From contig JACCZQ010000192.1 in NCBI GenBank assembly GCA_013695905.1, positions 1 to 5,475 of the forward strand: a stretch of 5,475 bases of DNA. The letters run 5' to 3'. The notes under the pieces were generated by a model. The model did no database searches, was not told where the DNA came from, and saw only the letters and a program-made list of their open reading frames with translations. A program made the translations under genes and the position numbers. This DNA comes from Chthoniobacterales bacterium (GTDB taxonomy: Bacteria > Verrucomicrobiota > Verrucomicrobiia > Chthoniobacterales > UBA10450). The number at the start of each line of letters is the position of its first letter. The first letter of the stretch is position 1. This document shows positions 5,375-5,475 of this stretch, one piece after another.

Positions 5375-5475
5375 CTACTCGGCAGTTGATTCTTTAGCCT
5401 CAGATTTTGGCTGGGCGCGTTTTTCTTCGGGCTGGTTGCCGGCTTCCATCCATTCGGTGTGGAACACACCCGGCT
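5375..5475 (-). CDS. C-terminal tail of an unrecognised minus-strand gene (partial)
   Basis: Read on the minus strand, an open frame enters at the window edge and ends at the TAG complementary to 5375-5377. The 32 visible residues begin PGVFHTEWMEAG and continue into a hydrophilic Glu/Lys-rich tail ending KESTAE, which looks like a natural disordered C-terminus. The FmdB-like gene begins 9 nt after this stop, suggesting an operon. There is too little sequence to name the family. Confidence 0.55.
   Translation of the reverse strand, partial: PGVFHTEWMEAGNQPEEKRAQPKSEAKESTAE

Noticed and set aside
5129..5389. Plus-strand open frame over the FmdB-like gene
   Set aside because: It lies opposite the FmdB-like coding sequence, which has recognisable family motifs; the plus-strand product does not.

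Overview
The window is high-G+C bacterial DNA with coding regions strongly biased to G or C at third codon positions. Two things point to Verrucomicrobiota, probably an Opitutaceae-like organism: a perfect copy of the 14-bp palindrome reported as the verrucomicrobial LexA operator (TGTTC-N4-GAACA) directly upstream of dnaE2, and the presence of dense clusters of small GC-rich hairpin repeats. The lineage is an inference, because there is no rRNA gene here.

Layout, left to right. (1) Positions 1-215 are the 3' end of an unrecognised plus-strand gene with an Asn/Lys-rich segment. (2) Positions 216-894 are a 679-bp stretch without a convincing gene. It contains a possible minus-strand terminator at 311-328 and a composite, nearly symmetrical repeat at 453-699. 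That repeat has four REP-like hairpin units and two larger stem-loops in mirror-image order. Several stems differ between the two arms by compensating base changes. (3) Positions 895-1869 encode the C-terminal part of ImuB (hinge/HhH-like region, little finger, clamp-binding motif and C-terminal domain). The N-terminal Y-family palm is missing and the repeat-bearing DNA lies where it should be. (4) Positions 1870-1924 are a short AT-rich gap with the perfect LexA box. (5) Positions 1925-5119 encode full-length DnaE2 (ImuC), the error-prone C-family polymerase. A second, unrelated hairpin cluster (2299-2426) is carried in frame inside its PHP domain. (6) On the minus strand, converging on dnaE2, are a 70-residue FmdB-like protein lacking the usual zinc-ribbon cysteines (5153-5365) and the C-terminal tail of an upstream gene (5375-5475).

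How the genes work together: ImuB and DnaE2 belong to the SOS mutagenesis cassette (imuA-imuB-dnaE2). ImuB normally tethers DnaE2 to the sliding clamp so that damaged templates can be copied. Here the catalytic-like half of ImuB is gone, but its clamp-binding motif and C-terminal region remain. dnaE2 appears to have its own LexA operator, so it could stay damage-inducible even though the cassette upstream is disrupted.

I do not see a wholly new gene system. The points most worth a second look are the truncated ImuB, the operator private to dnaE2, and the two covarying hairpin clusters, one of which is translated within a polymerase.
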